Below are positions 44,718 to 54,134 of a stretch of 64,000 nucleotides of DNA, one piece after another. The notes beneath the pieces were generated by a model. The model was not told the origin of the DNA, searched no databases, and saw only the letters and a list, made by a program, of their open reading frames with translations. A program made the position numbers and the translations under genes. The DNA is from Acidobacteria bacterium UBA2990 (GTDB lineage: Bacteria > Acidobacteriota > Vicinamibacteria > Vicinamibacterales > UBA8438). The DNA lies in contig DEAE01000005.1 in NCBI GenBank assembly GCA_002347025.1, forward strand, positions 131,899 through 195,898. The letters run 5' to 3'. Position 1 is the stretch's first letter. Every line of letters begins with the position of its first letter.

Positions 44718-45785
44718 ATGCTTGCCAAGAAAATCTTCGATGAATGGATTTATAGGTTGCCGCTCACGATTGTGCTAGTCACGACGATGGGGGCTTGTAG
44801 CGACCGAGCATTGGATGAGGATTCGACTGCACTTTTAGAGCCTGTTTTGGATGCCGGTTTTGGAACAATTGTCAGGGTTGATCCCCTATTCAATGAACTA
44901 GTCTCGGCTGACGCTGTCATTGAGCGTCTTGCTGACGGGTTCGGTTTTACTGAGGGACCACACTGGATTGAGTATCACGGCTTATATGGTGGGGCAGTGT
45001 TGTTTAGCGACATCCCCGGAAACACGATCTTCTTGTGGAGTTCTGATAACACGGTCACTCCCTTCCTGAAGCCGGTATTCGAGGGAGTTCGTGATGGAGT
45101 GATGGCAGGATCGAATGGCATCACGGCCGATAACGAAGGACACATCCTATTCACAGAGCACGGGAATCGCCAGATCAGTCGGATCGAGGCTGATGGTTCC
45201 AGGGGCACCGTTGTGGACACTTACGAAGGTAATCGGCTGAACAGTCCGAATGATCTCATTTTCCACTCAGACGGTTCACTCTACTTTACTGATCCCCCGT
45301 ACGGATTAGCCCGGCAGGATGCTGACCCGGACAAAGAAGTCAGTGTCAACGGAATATATCGCTTGGCGGACGATGGCGTATTGACTTTGCTTGCGGATCA
45401 GACACGTCCGAACGGTATAGGCTTTTCACCGGACGAGTCTAGGTTGTATGTTTCGAATTCTGACAACTCGAGCCGGTTGTGGATGGTCTACGATGTCTTG
45501 GAGGATGGGTTGCTTGAAGACGGGCGTGTGTTTGCTGATGTTACCGAAGATGCAGCCGCGGGACTGCCGGATGGTTTAAAGGTGGACGAGCTTGGCAATA
45601 TCTGGGCGACTGGACCGGGTGGTATTTGGGTGTTTAGCCCCGAGGGGCAACATCTCGGTTCAATCCAGCCGACGGAGAGACCGGCTAACCTGGCATTTGG
45701 GGGGGCTGATGGGATGAGTTTGTTTATGACGGCACAGACCGGCCTGTACCGAATTCGTGTCAACGTTCGTTGGGCTGGACGGTAG
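44718..45785 (+). CDS. SMP-30/gluconolactonase/LRE family lipoprotein
   Basis: A 355-residue protein with a signal sequence and lipobox (TTMGACSD), then a six-bladed propeller of the SMP-30/lactonase family. Marks are DGFGFTEGPHWIE with the metal-binding glutamate, GSNGITADNEGHI, NSPNDLIFHSDGSLYFTDPP (part: SPNDLIFHSDGS) and LPDGLKVDELGNIWATG. Related enzymes hydrolyse sugar lactones using a divalent metal. Being lipid-anchored it would act in the periplasm. The ATG at 44718 follows directly on an alternative GTG at 44715. It begins a plus-strand trio with an MBL hydrolase and an MDR oxidoreductase. Confidence 0.88.
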   Translation: MLAKKIFDEWIYRLPLTIVLVTTMGACSDRALDEDSTALLEPVLDAGFGTIVRVDPLFNELVSADAVIERLADGFGFTEGPHWIEYHGLYGGAVLFSDIPGNTIFLWSSDNTVTPFLKPVFEGVRDGVMAGSNGITADNEGHILFTEHGNRQISRIEADGSRGTVVDTYEGNRLNSPNDLIFHSDGSLYFTDPPYGLARQDADPDKEVSVNGIYRLADDGVLTLLADQTRPNGIGFSPDESRLYVSNSDNSSRLWMVYDVLEDGLLEDGRVFADVTEDAAAGLPDGLKVDELGNIWATGPGGIWVFSPEGQHLGSIQPTERPANLAFGGADGMSLFMTAQTGLYRIRVNVRWAGR

Positions 45786-45955
45786 AAGTGCAATTGTCCG
45801 AGATGGCTTGTGCGATTGGTGGTTCCTGTGAAATTACGTAGAACCGCAATTTTATTGATTTGATTATTGGGACCTGATCGCAGTTGAGTCCCCCTCTTGA
45901 TTCTTCAAATGGGCAGGGATCCGTTCTGTGTTGGCTCGAAATACTCTAGGTGACT

Positions 45956-47035
45956 ATGGCAGAGAAGATTTGTTTTTGGTTGACGCCGGTCTTGTTGGGT
46001 TTATCAGGTTTGTTCGTTGTACAGGCCTACATGCAACAAGAGGACCTGAAACTTCGGAATTTCGAAGCTGAGATCGAAACCGCCCTGCGAACGGCGAAGA
46101 CTGCCGCTGGGGTCGAATTTTTGGGTGCCCTATCGCGAAACTGTTTACTACCAGCCAGTGGCAATGTTAACACCAATGATAGCGTGCCACGTTACATCCA
46201 AGATCCATCTAATGTGCCACCACGAGAAGCGTGGTATGCGGACTCAACTCAAGTGTTCGATAACCTTTTCTTTGTAGGCGGAAAGCTGCATACCGCGTGG
46301 GCATTGGTGACGAGTCAGGGCATCATCATCATTGACACGATCTATCCGTACAATTCAGAAGAGTTGATCATTGGTGGTCTTGAGCGGTTGGGTCTCGACC
46401 CCGAAGAGATTCGATATGTCATCATTTCGCACGCACACGGTGATCACATCGGGGGTGCACAAATGTTGCAGGAACGATATGGGGCAAAGGTGGTTATGGG
46501 CGGACCAGATTGGGAACTTGTCGAGACTTACCCGAATCGGTATACCTCTATGGCGCCGACCCGAGATGTTGTGGCTACCGATGGTATGAAGTTGACACTT
46601 GGGGATACGACGATGACTCTCTGGGAAACACCTGGACACACACCAGGAACACTCTCGTACACCTTTACTGTATATGACCAAGGCCGACCTTTAAACGTGG
46701 CATATTCTGGGGGGACGGCATTCAATTTTGTTAACAACACCCCAGAGCCAGGGATTCGAAATTTTCAAACTTATATCGAGTCGCAGCAGCACATTGCTGA
46801 TCAGGCTGCCACTACTGGGGCAACTGTCCTGCTTTCAAACCATTCAGAGTTCGACAGCGCGGTAACCCGTAATCGCATGCTCCTTGGGCGGGGTGATGGA
46901 CCTCATCCGTATGTCATTGGTGAAGAGTGGGTACAGCGTTATTTCCGGGTCCTACAGAGTTGCGCAAGGGCGGCTCAGTTGAGACTGGAGCGTGCTGTAG
47001 CCACTCATCCATCTGGACAGAGGGTACGGGAATAG
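45956..47035 (+). CDS. MBL-fold metallohydrolase with N-terminal membrane anchor
   Basis: A metallo-beta-lactamase fold protein of about 359 residues. An N-terminal hydrophobic segment (about 7-25) anchors or exports it. The zinc motif HAHGDH is near residue 160, with further ligands in WETPGHTPG and SNHSEFD, an arrangement like subclass B3-type hydrolases. The substrate is unknown; relatives include lactonases, sulfatases and beta-lactamases. Its stop is only two bases ahead of the next gene's ATG, so the two are cotranscribed. An alternative GTG lies six bases upstream of the ATG at 45956. Confidence 0.85.
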   Translation: MAEKICFWLTPVLLGLSGLFVVQAYMQQEDLKLRNFEAEIETALRTAKTAAGVEFLGALSRNCLLPASGNVNTNDSVPRYIQDPSNVPPREAWYADSTQVFDNLFFVGGKLHTAWALVTSQGIIIIDTIYPYNSEELIIGGLERLGLDPEEIRYVIISHAHGDHIGGAQMLQERYGAKVVMGGPDWELVETYPNRYTSMAPTRDVVATDGMKLTLGDTTMTLWETPGHTPGTLSYTFTVYDQGRPLNVAYSGGTAFNFVNNTPEPGIRNFQTYIESQQHIADQAATTGATVLLSNHSEFDSAVTRNRMLLGRGDGPHPYVIGEEWVQRYFRVLQSCARAAQLRLERAVATHPSGQRVRE

Positions 47036-47037
47036 CC

Positions 47038-48102
47038 ATGAGTGCTTCAATGAAAGCTGTGCGGTGCCATCGGTATGCAGGACTTGATACTCAAGGGACA
47101 CCGCTACCGGAACCGGAGTTGCTGAGCGCGGTTTTGTCTCTGGACGAGATCCCACGGCCTGAGTGTGGGCAGGGCGAGGTTCTAGTGTGCACCCATTATG
47201 CGGGTGTTCAATATCCTGATGCTCTCCAGGCACAGGGTCTGTACCAACAGAAGCCGAGTCTCCCTTACGTTCCTGGTATGGATGTGACTGGGACTGTCCT
47301 GGAAACAGGATCGAGTGTCACTGGGTTGGAAGTTGGAGAGCGAGTTGTTGCTCAGATGAGTATCGGAGGCCTTGCTGAGGTGGTTGCGGTTCCCAGCCAG
47401 TCTGTGTGGCCCGTTCCGGATGGGATGTCTTTGTCGCACTGCGCAAATTTGGGGAGAAACTTCTTCCCAGCCTACCATTCGTTAAAGGTCATAGGGGAGG
47501 TTGGAGATAACGATCTGGTGCTAATTGACGGTGCATCTGGTGGTGTTGGCATGGCGGCCGTTGAGTTGGCAAAGGCAATGGGTGCGAAGGTGATCGCAGG
47601 GGTCAGCTTGCCAGAGAAAGCCGGATACCCAGCTGCTGTTGGGGCTGACCGAGTGCTCTGCTACGGGAACACCCGAGAAAGCTTCCGTCAATTCAAGAAC
47701 GATATCAAACGGGTTGCAAAAGAGTTGGGCCATCAGGCCGGTGTTGATGTCGTGCTCGATATGGTTCAGGGAGAGCTCTTTGAAGCAGCACTAGTCTCGT
47801 CAGTGAGGCCGCTTGGTAAGATTTGCCTAATTGGCTTTACCGCTGGGCAGAAGCCGATTCGGCCGGGTTTGTTACTCATCAAGCAGGCGGCTGTTATTGG
47901 AAGTATCTGGGCTGGCTGGGCTCAAGCTAACCCGGAAGCGCATCAGCAAAATGTGAGTGAGATTATAGAGTTTTTGTCTGCGGGTTCGATTCAGCCACGA
48001 GCCGATCGGATCTTTCACCGCGACGATTTTCTCAAGGCGTTTGAACTCTTTGAAAACAATCAAGGTCGTGGAAATACGGTTGTGTGCTTTACAGAAGAAT
48101 AA
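47038..48102 (+). CDS. NADPH:quinone oxidoreductase family (zinc-free MDR) protein
   Basis: A 354-residue medium-chain reductase. PYVPGMDVTGTVLETGSSV (part: PGMDVTGTV) and the Rossmann loop GASGGVGMAAVELAKAMGAKVIAG (part: GASGGVGMAAVELAK) place it with the quinone oxidoreductase/crotonase-like group without zinc ligands. It probably reduces an enone or quinone with NADPH. The ATG at 47038 is two bases after the MBL gene stop. With the lactonase-like and MBL genes it forms a plus-strand group that may degrade a lactone or cyclic compound; this is inferred only from neighbourhood. Confidence 0.88.
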   Translation: MSASMKAVRCHRYAGLDTQGTPLPEPELLSAVLSLDEIPRPECGQGEVLVCTHYAGVQYPDALQAQGLYQQKPSLPYVPGMDVTGTVLETGSSVTGLEVGERVVAQMSIGGLAEVVAVPSQSVWPVPDGMSLSHCANLGRNFFPAYHSLKVIGEVGDNDLVLIDGASGGVGMAAVELAKAMGAKVIAGVSLPEKAGYPAAVGADRVLCYGNTRESFRQFKNDIKRVAKELGHQAGVDVVLDMVQGELFEAALVSSVRPLGKICLIGFTAGQKPIRPGLLLIKQAAVIGSIWAGWAQANPEAHQQNVSEIIEFLSAGSIQPRADRIFHRDDFLKAFELFENNQGRGNTVVCFTEE

Positions 48103-48187
48103 GCTTGTCGATTTCTCAGGCTTTGTTACAGCCTGCCTCCAACATAGCAGTCAGTGATGTCGAGTTTGTCGCAGTGGGTGCACACAC

Positions 48188-49657
48188 ATGCGGATTCTTT
48201 TTGTTGTTAAACAGACGGGGATTCTTCGGCATTTCGAGGAGGTGATATTGAGCTTGGCTCGGCGAGGCCACCGGGTTCGTGTCGCGTCGCCTGTTGATGA
48301 TCCTGTGTCGCTGTCGGATACCTTCGGTGGAGTAGCCAGAATTTCGGACACAGTGTGCCCGTCTGAACGAAGCGATCAATGGGGCGATGTTATTGGCGTT
48401 CTCAGAAGTAGCCGCTCCTATGCACGATATTGGAACCCCCTGTTCAAAGAGGCGCCAAAGCTTCGAATGCGGGCATTCCGGAAATTCGCACCTGAATTAT
48501 CGGCTGACGGTATTACTCATCTAAAAGCCCAATGTCCTAAATGTCATGGAACGCTTCGGAACGAGGAGTTGAGTGACATTGTTCGATCCATAGGCCAAGC
48601 TCAGTCCTCCCGCCTGTATCGCTTTGCCCAGCTTGTCGAAGCCAGTGTGCCGAGTGACCCGGCCATTGAAGCTTTTCTGAGACGAGAGCGACCTGATCTT
48701 GTGGTCGTCACGCCTCTTGTGAACCATCAGTCTTTTCAACCAGATTATGTGAAAAGTGCACAGGTACTTAATATTCCCACGGTAGCTCCTATTTTTAGCT
48801 GGGACAACTTGACGAATAAGGGATTGATGCACGTTATTCCGGATTTTATTTTGGTTTGGAACGAAATCCAGCGTCGAGAGGCAATCGAACTCCACGATGT
48901 ACCAGCCGACAGAATCGAGATAACAGGAGCCCCTCGGTTTGACCCTTTTCAGCGAATGGTCCCAACTTTTAATCGTTATGCCTTCTGCGAAGCTAAAGGC
49001 TTTGATCCAGAAAAGCCAATTCTTGCATATTTGGGTTCCTCGAAGTTTATTGCCCCGGATGAAATTCGCTTCGTGAAGCGGTGGTTGGAAACCCTCAGAG
49101 GTTGTAGTGATTCAAATCTTTCATCGGCGAGCATCATTTTGCGCCCGCATCCGCGGCAGGGGAAAGAGTGGTTGGCTGCCGATTGGTCGAGATGGAAACG
49201 TGTGGCCGTGTCGGTGTCAGACTATCAAAACGCTGACCAAGAGTTGTTTAACTGTCTATATCACTCCGCTGCGGCGGTCGAGGTTAACACTAGTGCGGCA
49301 ATTGAAGCTGCCCTTACGGGGACACCTGTGTTCACCGTGCTAGATGATGAATTTCGCGACGGTCAGGTGGGTACGGTGCACTTTCACTATCTGCTAGAAG
49401 GTAACGGTGGTTGTATCCGTGTCGCTGGTTCCCTGGATTCCCACGTGCAGCAATTGGTGGCGTTGCTGGCGGGGAACCCAGAAGCGACACGTGACCGAAC
49501 GGCAGATTTTGTGGCTCGGTTTGTTAAAGGTGGACTGGTTAGTGAGCTGCCAACTCAGCGAATGGTCCGTGCACTGGAAGTCGCCGGTGGAAGCTGGTTC
49601 GAAAGGTGTTTCCGACGTCTCAGGCGCCGTTGCAGGGTCAGTAATGTGATGCACTGA
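48188..49657 (+). CDS. Glycosyltransferase-like (GT-B fold) protein
   Basis: The 489-residue protein begins MRILFVVKQTGILRHFEEVILSLARRGHRV, seen in parts as RILFVVKQTG and LARRGHRV, a typical GT-B N-terminus. The C-terminal domain has ILRPHPRQGKEW and AVEVNTSAAIEAALTGTPVF (part: NTSAAIEAALTGTP), like nucleotide-sugar transferases and capsule or CDP-glycerol transferases. A cysteine pair CPKCHG in the N-terminal half recalls a zinc knuckle and is unusual. No other sugar genes are next to it, so acceptor and donor are unknown. It converges on bioB. Confidence 0.65.
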   Translation: MRILFVVKQTGILRHFEEVILSLARRGHRVRVASPVDDPVSLSDTFGGVARISDTVCPSERSDQWGDVIGVLRSSRSYARYWNPLFKEAPKLRMRAFRKFAPELSADGITHLKAQCPKCHGTLRNEELSDIVRSIGQAQSSRLYRFAQLVEASVPSDPAIEAFLRRERPDLVVVTPLVNHQSFQPDYVKSAQVLNIPTVAPIFSWDNLTNKGLMHVIPDFILVWNEIQRREAIELHDVPADRIEITGAPRFDPFQRMVPTFNRYAFCEAKGFDPEKPILAYLGSSKFIAPDEIRFVKRWLETLRGCSDSNLSSASIILRPHPRQGKEWLAADWSRWKRVAVSVSDYQNADQELFNCLYHSAAAVEVNTSAAIEAALTGTPVFTVLDDEFRDGQVGTVHFHYLLEGNGGCIRVAGSLDSHVQQLVALLAGNPEATRDRTADFVARFVKGGLVSELPTQRMVRALEVAGGSWFERCFRRLRRRCRVSNVMH

Positions 49658-49831
49658 CCGGATGGGTGTCTGCTGTCTCTATGCTCGCTCCAAGTGCATC
49701 AAATTTGTATCTGTGACCTCTTCTGGGAAGCTTTCGTAGCGACCATATTAAGGTGGTTTAGCGACCGACTTGGTGGTCCGAAGCGCTACTTCACGGGAGT
49801 GTCCATTCGTGAGTGGAACCGGAGCACGAAC

Positions 49832-50854
49832 TTAGGGAGAAACTGTCTGCTGCTGTGTGGAAGAGTCAGGTTCACTCAAAGCTTCTTCGATTTCAAAGCC
49901 AGCTTCTTCGATGAGAGTTCGTGCTGCTTGGGAGCCCTGTCCAGGCGTTGTCAGATACCCTTCAACAAAAATTGAATTGGCAGGGTAAAAGGCTAGACCT
50001 GACCAGCTGCCGAGATGTAGCTCTCGACCAGCAGCCATGCGAATCTCACTTTGAGGGTTGAGGAAGCGCATCAGGCAGAGTGCTTTTAGTCCTTTGATCG
50101 GGTCTACCTTTTGTTGCTGGCCGAGGGGGCTACCTTCGATCGGATACAGGAAGTTGACCGGAATCGAGTCAATTCCGAGTTCTCGAACCGTATACCCAAG
50201 CTCGACTATATCCTCATCGTTCTCGCCCATTCCGATGATGCCACCCGAGCAACTAGACAATCCTGCGCGTTTGACGTTTTGAACAGTTTCAACTCGATCA
50301 TCGTATGTATGTGTGGTGCAGATTTGAGGATAAAAGCGGCGACTAGTGTTCAGGTTGTGGTTCACCCACCCCACTCCGGCATTCTTCAAGTCGGTGGCCT
50401 GAGTCTGATCCATCAGGCCTAGCGAAACACAGATCTCTAGGTCTGGAAATTCGGATTTGATGGTTTTAACTGCATCTGTCATGTGTGCGATGTCGCTTGC
50501 CTGTGGGCCGCGACCGCTGGCGACCATGCAATATCGACGGGCTCCGGCCGCTACTGCTTTGCGAGCTCCGGTCAAGAGTTGTTGTTTGGAGAGCAGTCGG
50601 TATTTTTCGATTGAAGCTGAGGAAATATTCGATTGGGAGCAGTAGTGGCAATCTTCGGGACACAAGCCACTCTGAGCATTTTGCAGCACACATACTTTGA
50701 CCTTGCGGCCGAACGAACGTTGCCTGACGGTAAAGGCTGCGCTAAGTAAGTCTCGGAGGTTCTCGTCGGCCGTTTGGATCACACAAAATGCTTCTTCTCT
50801 AGATAGGGACTCACCGGTCAGAGATTTTTGGGCCAATATAGAGAAATCGATCAT
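49832..50854 (-). CDS. bioB: Biotin synthase
   Basis: Radical SAM enzyme that inserts sulfur into dethiobiotin. The [4Fe-4S] motif CxxxCxxC is in GLCPEDCHYCSQS, and the [2Fe-2S] cluster residues and Arg are found in CVSLGLM, SCSGGIIGMGE and AAGRELHLG. The sequence covers the full length (340) of the family, with a polar C-terminal tail (SSTQQQTVSP). Its ATG follows directly on the bioD stop, so it is the last gene of the bioF-bioA-bioD-bioB operon. Confidence 0.96.
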   Translation of the reverse strand: MIDFSILAQKSLTGESLSREEAFCVIQTADENLRDLLSAAFTVRQRSFGRKVKVCVLQNAQSGLCPEDCHYCSQSNISSASIEKYRLLSKQQLLTGARKAVAAGARRYCMVASGRGPQASDIAHMTDAVKTIKSEFPDLEICVSLGLMDQTQATDLKNAGVGWVNHNLNTSRRFYPQICTTHTYDDRVETVQNVKRAGLSSCSGGIIGMGENDEDIVELGYTVRELGIDSIPVNFLYPIEGSPLGQQQKVDPIKGLKALCLMRFLNPQSEIRMAAGRELHLGSWSGLAFYPANSIFVEGYLTTPGQGSQAARTLIEEAGFEIEEALSEPDSSTQQQTVSP

Positions 50855-51610
50855 CTATATACTCCTTGCGTTGCTCTTCACACCACGGGTGGAGACTTTG
50901 CTTAGCTTCAACAGTGGTCGAAGGTCAATTGCATTCGTGATTTGTCGGGCCAGTTCATCACTGTCGGTAGCAATGTTACCGCTGAGCGAGAGAAAGGGAA
51001 GATTGCCAAGGCATGGGACATCCGTTATGTCAGCCAGGGTCTCGGCGTTGGTTTTAATAGCCAAGTCTAAATCCGATGTTGGATGGTTTAGCACATAGCC
51101 CATTAGCGGTAGGTCATGTGCCTGTACATAATTAAAAGTGAGTAGAGCATGATTTATTGCGCCAAGTTTCGAACCAACTACAATCAAAATTGGTAATTGT
51201 AGGTCAGCTGCCAAGTTGCCGAATGAATAGCTACCGCTCAAGGGAACTAATAGGCCCCCAGCACCTTCGACAATTACTATGTCATGATTCTCGAGTTGAC
51301 GCTCTAGAGCTTCTCGAATCCGTGGCACGCTAATTGTTGTGCTCGCCATCTTGGCAGCAACGCTTGGAGCGAGTGGTGGTCCAAACCGATATGGGCAGAT
51401 TTCTTCAAGGGGAGTCTGGGATGCTGAAAAATCCGCAAGACGGGCGGCATCTTCTGGGTAAAATTTTCCGGCATGTTCAAGGCAGCCTGTCTCTACTGGC
51501 TTCATGACGCCTACTCGTTTGCCTTGAGCCGTCAGGGCTGCGGCTAGCCCGCAACCAAGGACGGTCTTTCCAACACCGGTGTCCGTTCCGGTGATCAAGA
51601 AGCTTGGCAT
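50855..51610 (-). CDS. bioD: Dethiobiotin synthetase
   Basis: BioD closes the ureido ring of dethiobiotin from 7,8-diaminopelargonate, CO2 and ATP. It starts MPSFLITGTDTGVGKTVLG, with the family P-loop GTDTGVGKT at about residue 8. The substrate lysine lies in MKPVETG, and VEGAGGLLVPLSG is the second family mark. At 251 residues it is slightly longer than the 220-240 norm because of a C-terminal tail (KSNARSI). It overlaps bioA by 16 bases and abuts bioB. Confidence 0.95.
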   Translation of the reverse strand: MPSFLITGTDTGVGKTVLGCGLAAALTAQGKRVGVMKPVETGCLEHAGKFYPEDAARLADFSASQTPLEEICPYRFGPPLAPSVAAKMASTTISVPRIREALERQLENHDIVIVEGAGGLLVPLSGSYSFGNLAADLQLPILIVVGSKLGAINHALLTFNYVQAHDLPLMGYVLNHPTSDLDLAIKTNAETLADITDVPCLGNLPFLSLSGNIATDSDELARQITNAIDLRPLLKLSKVSTRGVKSNARSI

Positions 51611-52962
51611 GTTACTTTTTGGATGGAGTGATGGGTGACGTCGAGCAACAGTGTCATTTCATCAGAAGAAATACTGAGTGGTGGCATGAGAACGATGACA
51701 TCCCCAAGTGGACGAATCATTACGCCCTCCTTGCGAGCCTCAGTAGCGACCTTGAGGCCGATTCGGTCTTCTGGTTTGTAGGAAGTCTTTGGTTTGGTGT
51801 TGCGCATGAGTTCGATCCCGACCATGAGGCCGCACTGTCGGACGTCGGCTACGTGGACGAGGCCAGTGAAATCGGTCTGTAAGCGTTCTTTCAGCTGCGC
51901 GATGCGAGGTGCGATTTGACCTAGCACCTGGTCCTCTTCGAAGATTTCCAGATTTGCTAATGCTGCTGCGCAGGCGAGCGGATTACCGGTGTAGGTATGG
52001 CCATGGAAAAATGTTTTGAACTCGTGGTGCGGTGCCAAAAAGGCAGAAAAAATCTCTTCTGATGTGAAAGTCACAGCAAGAGGTAGATACCCTCCGGTGA
52101 GACCTTTACCTACGCACATGACGTCAGGTTGCACATCAGCGTGGCTACAGGCAAACATTTTGCCTGTCCTTCCAAATCCAGTAGCGACTTCGTCGCAGAT
52201 CAACAAGATGTCATGCTGCTTGGTCAAATCTCGCAGGGCTTGCAGGTAGGAAATCGGATGTGTCCACATTCCGGCCGCACCTTGCATGAGTGGTTCGATG
52301 ATTAGGGCAGCTATTTCTCGGTGGTGTTGTGAGAGAAGGACTTGAGCTTCATTCGTTGCTGCAAACACCGCATCCCCTTCAGTCATTCCCTGGTAGAACC
52401 GAAATATGTGGGGCGGGGATAGACGGAATGTGTCCGGGAGGAGGGGCTGATAATAGTGGTGAAATAGTTCCGAGTATCCGACACCGACTGCACCAAGTGT
52501 GTCACCGTGGTAACCACCAACCAAGGATACAAACTTCACTTTCTGAGGTGAATTCTTCAGTTGCCAGTACTGGTAGGAGAGTTTTAGTGCGATTTCTGTC
52601 GCGGTCGAACCGGCATCAGAATAGAAGATTCTAGTCAAATTGTCTGAAGCAAGATCAACGAGTTTCTTGGCTAGGGTTGTGGCTGGGATGTTTGCTAAGC
52701 CCAGCATGGTTGAATGTGCGATACGGTCAAGTTGGTCACTAATGTGCGAATTCAAGTCTTTGTGGGTGTGGCCGTGTACGTTGCACCACAGCGACGAGAC
52801 GCCGTCAAGATAGCGATTGCCGTGGATGTCGATCAGGTAATTCCCTTCACCACGAGCGATCATAATGGGATCTTCGCTTAACCACTCCTGCATCTGAGTA
52901 AATGGATGCCATACGTGCATGTGGTCCCAGGTTTTTAATTCTTCATACGATGGAGTCGTCAT
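51595..52962 (-). CDS. bioA: Adenosylmethionine-8-amino-7-oxononanoate aminotransferase
   Basis: A 455-residue PLP aminotransferase that makes 7,8-diaminopelargonate, normally with S-adenosylmethionine as amino donor. It begins with HVWHPFTQMQEW, the BioA mark, and has LVGGYHGDTLGAVGVG, CDEVATGFGRTGKMFACSH (part: DEVATGFGRTG) and the PLP lysine in VGKGLTGGYLPL. The sequence overlaps bioF by four bases upstream and bioD by 16 bases downstream. No BioK/BioU replacement motif is seen. Confidence 0.95.
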   Translation of the reverse strand: MTTPSYEELKTWDHMHVWHPFTQMQEWLSEDPIMIARGEGNYLIDIHGNRYLDGVSSLWCNVHGHTHKDLNSHISDQLDRIAHSTMLGLANIPATTLAKKLVDLASDNLTRIFYSDAGSTATEIALKLSYQYWQLKNSPQKVKFVSLVGGYHGDTLGAVGVGYSELFHHYYQPLLPDTFRLSPPHIFRFYQGMTEGDAVFAATNEAQVLLSQHHREIAALIIEPLMQGAAGMWTHPISYLQALRDLTKQHDILLICDEVATGFGRTGKMFACSHADVQPDVMCVGKGLTGGYLPLAVTFTSEEIFSAFLAPHHEFKTFFHGHTYTGNPLACAAALANLEIFEEDQVLGQIAPRIAQLKERLQTDFTGLVHVADVRQCGLMVGIELMRNTKPKTSYKPEDRIGLKVATEARKEGVMIRPLGDVIVLMPPLSISSDEMTLLLDVTHHSIQKVTCQAS

Positions 52963-54134
52963 GATAAAAGGCCAAGCTTTTTTCCGGCCTCGGCAAAAGC
53001 CGAGACGGTGTATTCCATGTCTTCTGGAGTATGGCTAGCCATAGGCGTAAGGCGAATCCGTGAGGTGTTGTCTGGTACGGTGGGCGGTCGAATTCCTGGG
53101 GCAAAGATACCCTGACTAAACAGTTCAGCAGCCAGAGCCATTGTCTGACTGGTGGCTCCAATTATGATCGCCAGAATCTGTGAACGGCTATTGGCCAGTG
53201 TGTAGCCCAATGTGGTTAATTCTTTGGCCAAGAAATCAGCATTGTCACGTAGCTGTTGGCGCCGTTTCGGCTCATTCGAGACTATGTCAATCGCAGCGAT
53301 TGCTGTTGCGGTAACCGTGGGGGGGAGGGCGGTGGAGTAGACAAAACTGCGTGCGCGATTTATCAGCCAGTTCACAAGTTCTCGGCTGCCAGCTACATAG
53401 CCACCGGACCCCCCGAGGGCTTTGCTTAGGGTGCCCATTTGGATTTCTATTTCAGAACTAAGGTTGAACTCTTCAGCAATTCCAGCTCCGTTCGGCCCGA
53501 ACACGCCGGTCGCATGGGCCTCATCAACCATCATCCAAGCTTTGTGCTGTCGAGCCAGGGTCGAAATTTCGTCCAATGGTGCGATGTCGCCGTCCATGCT
53601 AAATACAGAATCGACCACGATGAGACGATTCTCGTAGCCTCGACATGAGTCCAGGAGGTGAGCCAGGTGACCCATGTCATTATGTCGAAAGACGAGGGTG
53701 TTAGCGTGGGAAAGCCGACAGCCATCAATGATACTGGCATGGTTTAATTCATCGCTTAAGATCACGTCGCCTCGAGTCATGATGGAGGAGATAGTGCCAA
53801 CGTTTGCGTGGTACCCGGTTGGGAAAACCAATGCAGCTTCAGTATGCTTGAGCTCCGCAATTCGACTCTCTAGTTGTTCATGTAATTCCATTGTTCCAGA
53901 GATCAAGCGTGAAGAACCAGACCCACAACCAAATTGTTTGATTGCCTCTTGTGCTGCCTTCTTTAGGAGGGGGTGGTTAGCCAGCCCCAAGTAATTGTTA
54001 GATGCAAGCATCAGAACTTCACGACCATCGATGACGACCTTGCTTTCTTGTCTACCTTCTACCAGGCGCAGGTTGCGGTACAGATCTTCGAGTTCGAGCG
54101 CCGCTAGTCTAGTTGAGAGGACGTCTTTCAACAT
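52959..54134 (-). CDS. bioF: 8-amino-7-oxononanoate synthase
   Basis: A 391-residue PLP enzyme that joins pimeloyl-ACP (or -CoA) with alanine, the first committed step after pimelate. Marks are NNYLGLANHPLL, GSGSSRLISGTMELHEQLE (part: GCGSGSSRL) and the PLP lysine in GTLSKALGGSGGYVAGS. DEAHATGVFGPNG is intact. It is the first gene of the operon; bioC, bioH, bioW and birA are not in the window, so pimelate supply and repression are encoded elsewhere. The ATG at 54134 has only a weak AG-rich ribosome binding site. Confidence 0.95.
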   Translation of the reverse strand: MLKDVLSTRLAALELEDLYRNLRLVEGRQESKVVIDGREVLMLASNNYLGLANHPLLKKAAQEAIKQFGCGSGSSRLISGTMELHEQLESRIAELKHTEAALVFPTGYHANVGTISSIMTRGDVILSDELNHASIIDGCRLSHANTLVFRHNDMGHLAHLLDSCRGYENRLIVVDSVFSMDGDIAPLDEISTLARQHKAWMMVDEAHATGVFGPNGAGIAEEFNLSSEIEIQMGTLSKALGGSGGYVAGSRELVNWLINRARSFVYSTALPPTVTATAIAAIDIVSNEPKRRQQLRDNADFLAKELTTLGYTLANSRSQILAIIIGATSQTMALAAELFSQGIFAPGIRPPTVPDNTSRIRLTPMASHTPEDMEYTVSAFAEAGKKLGLLS

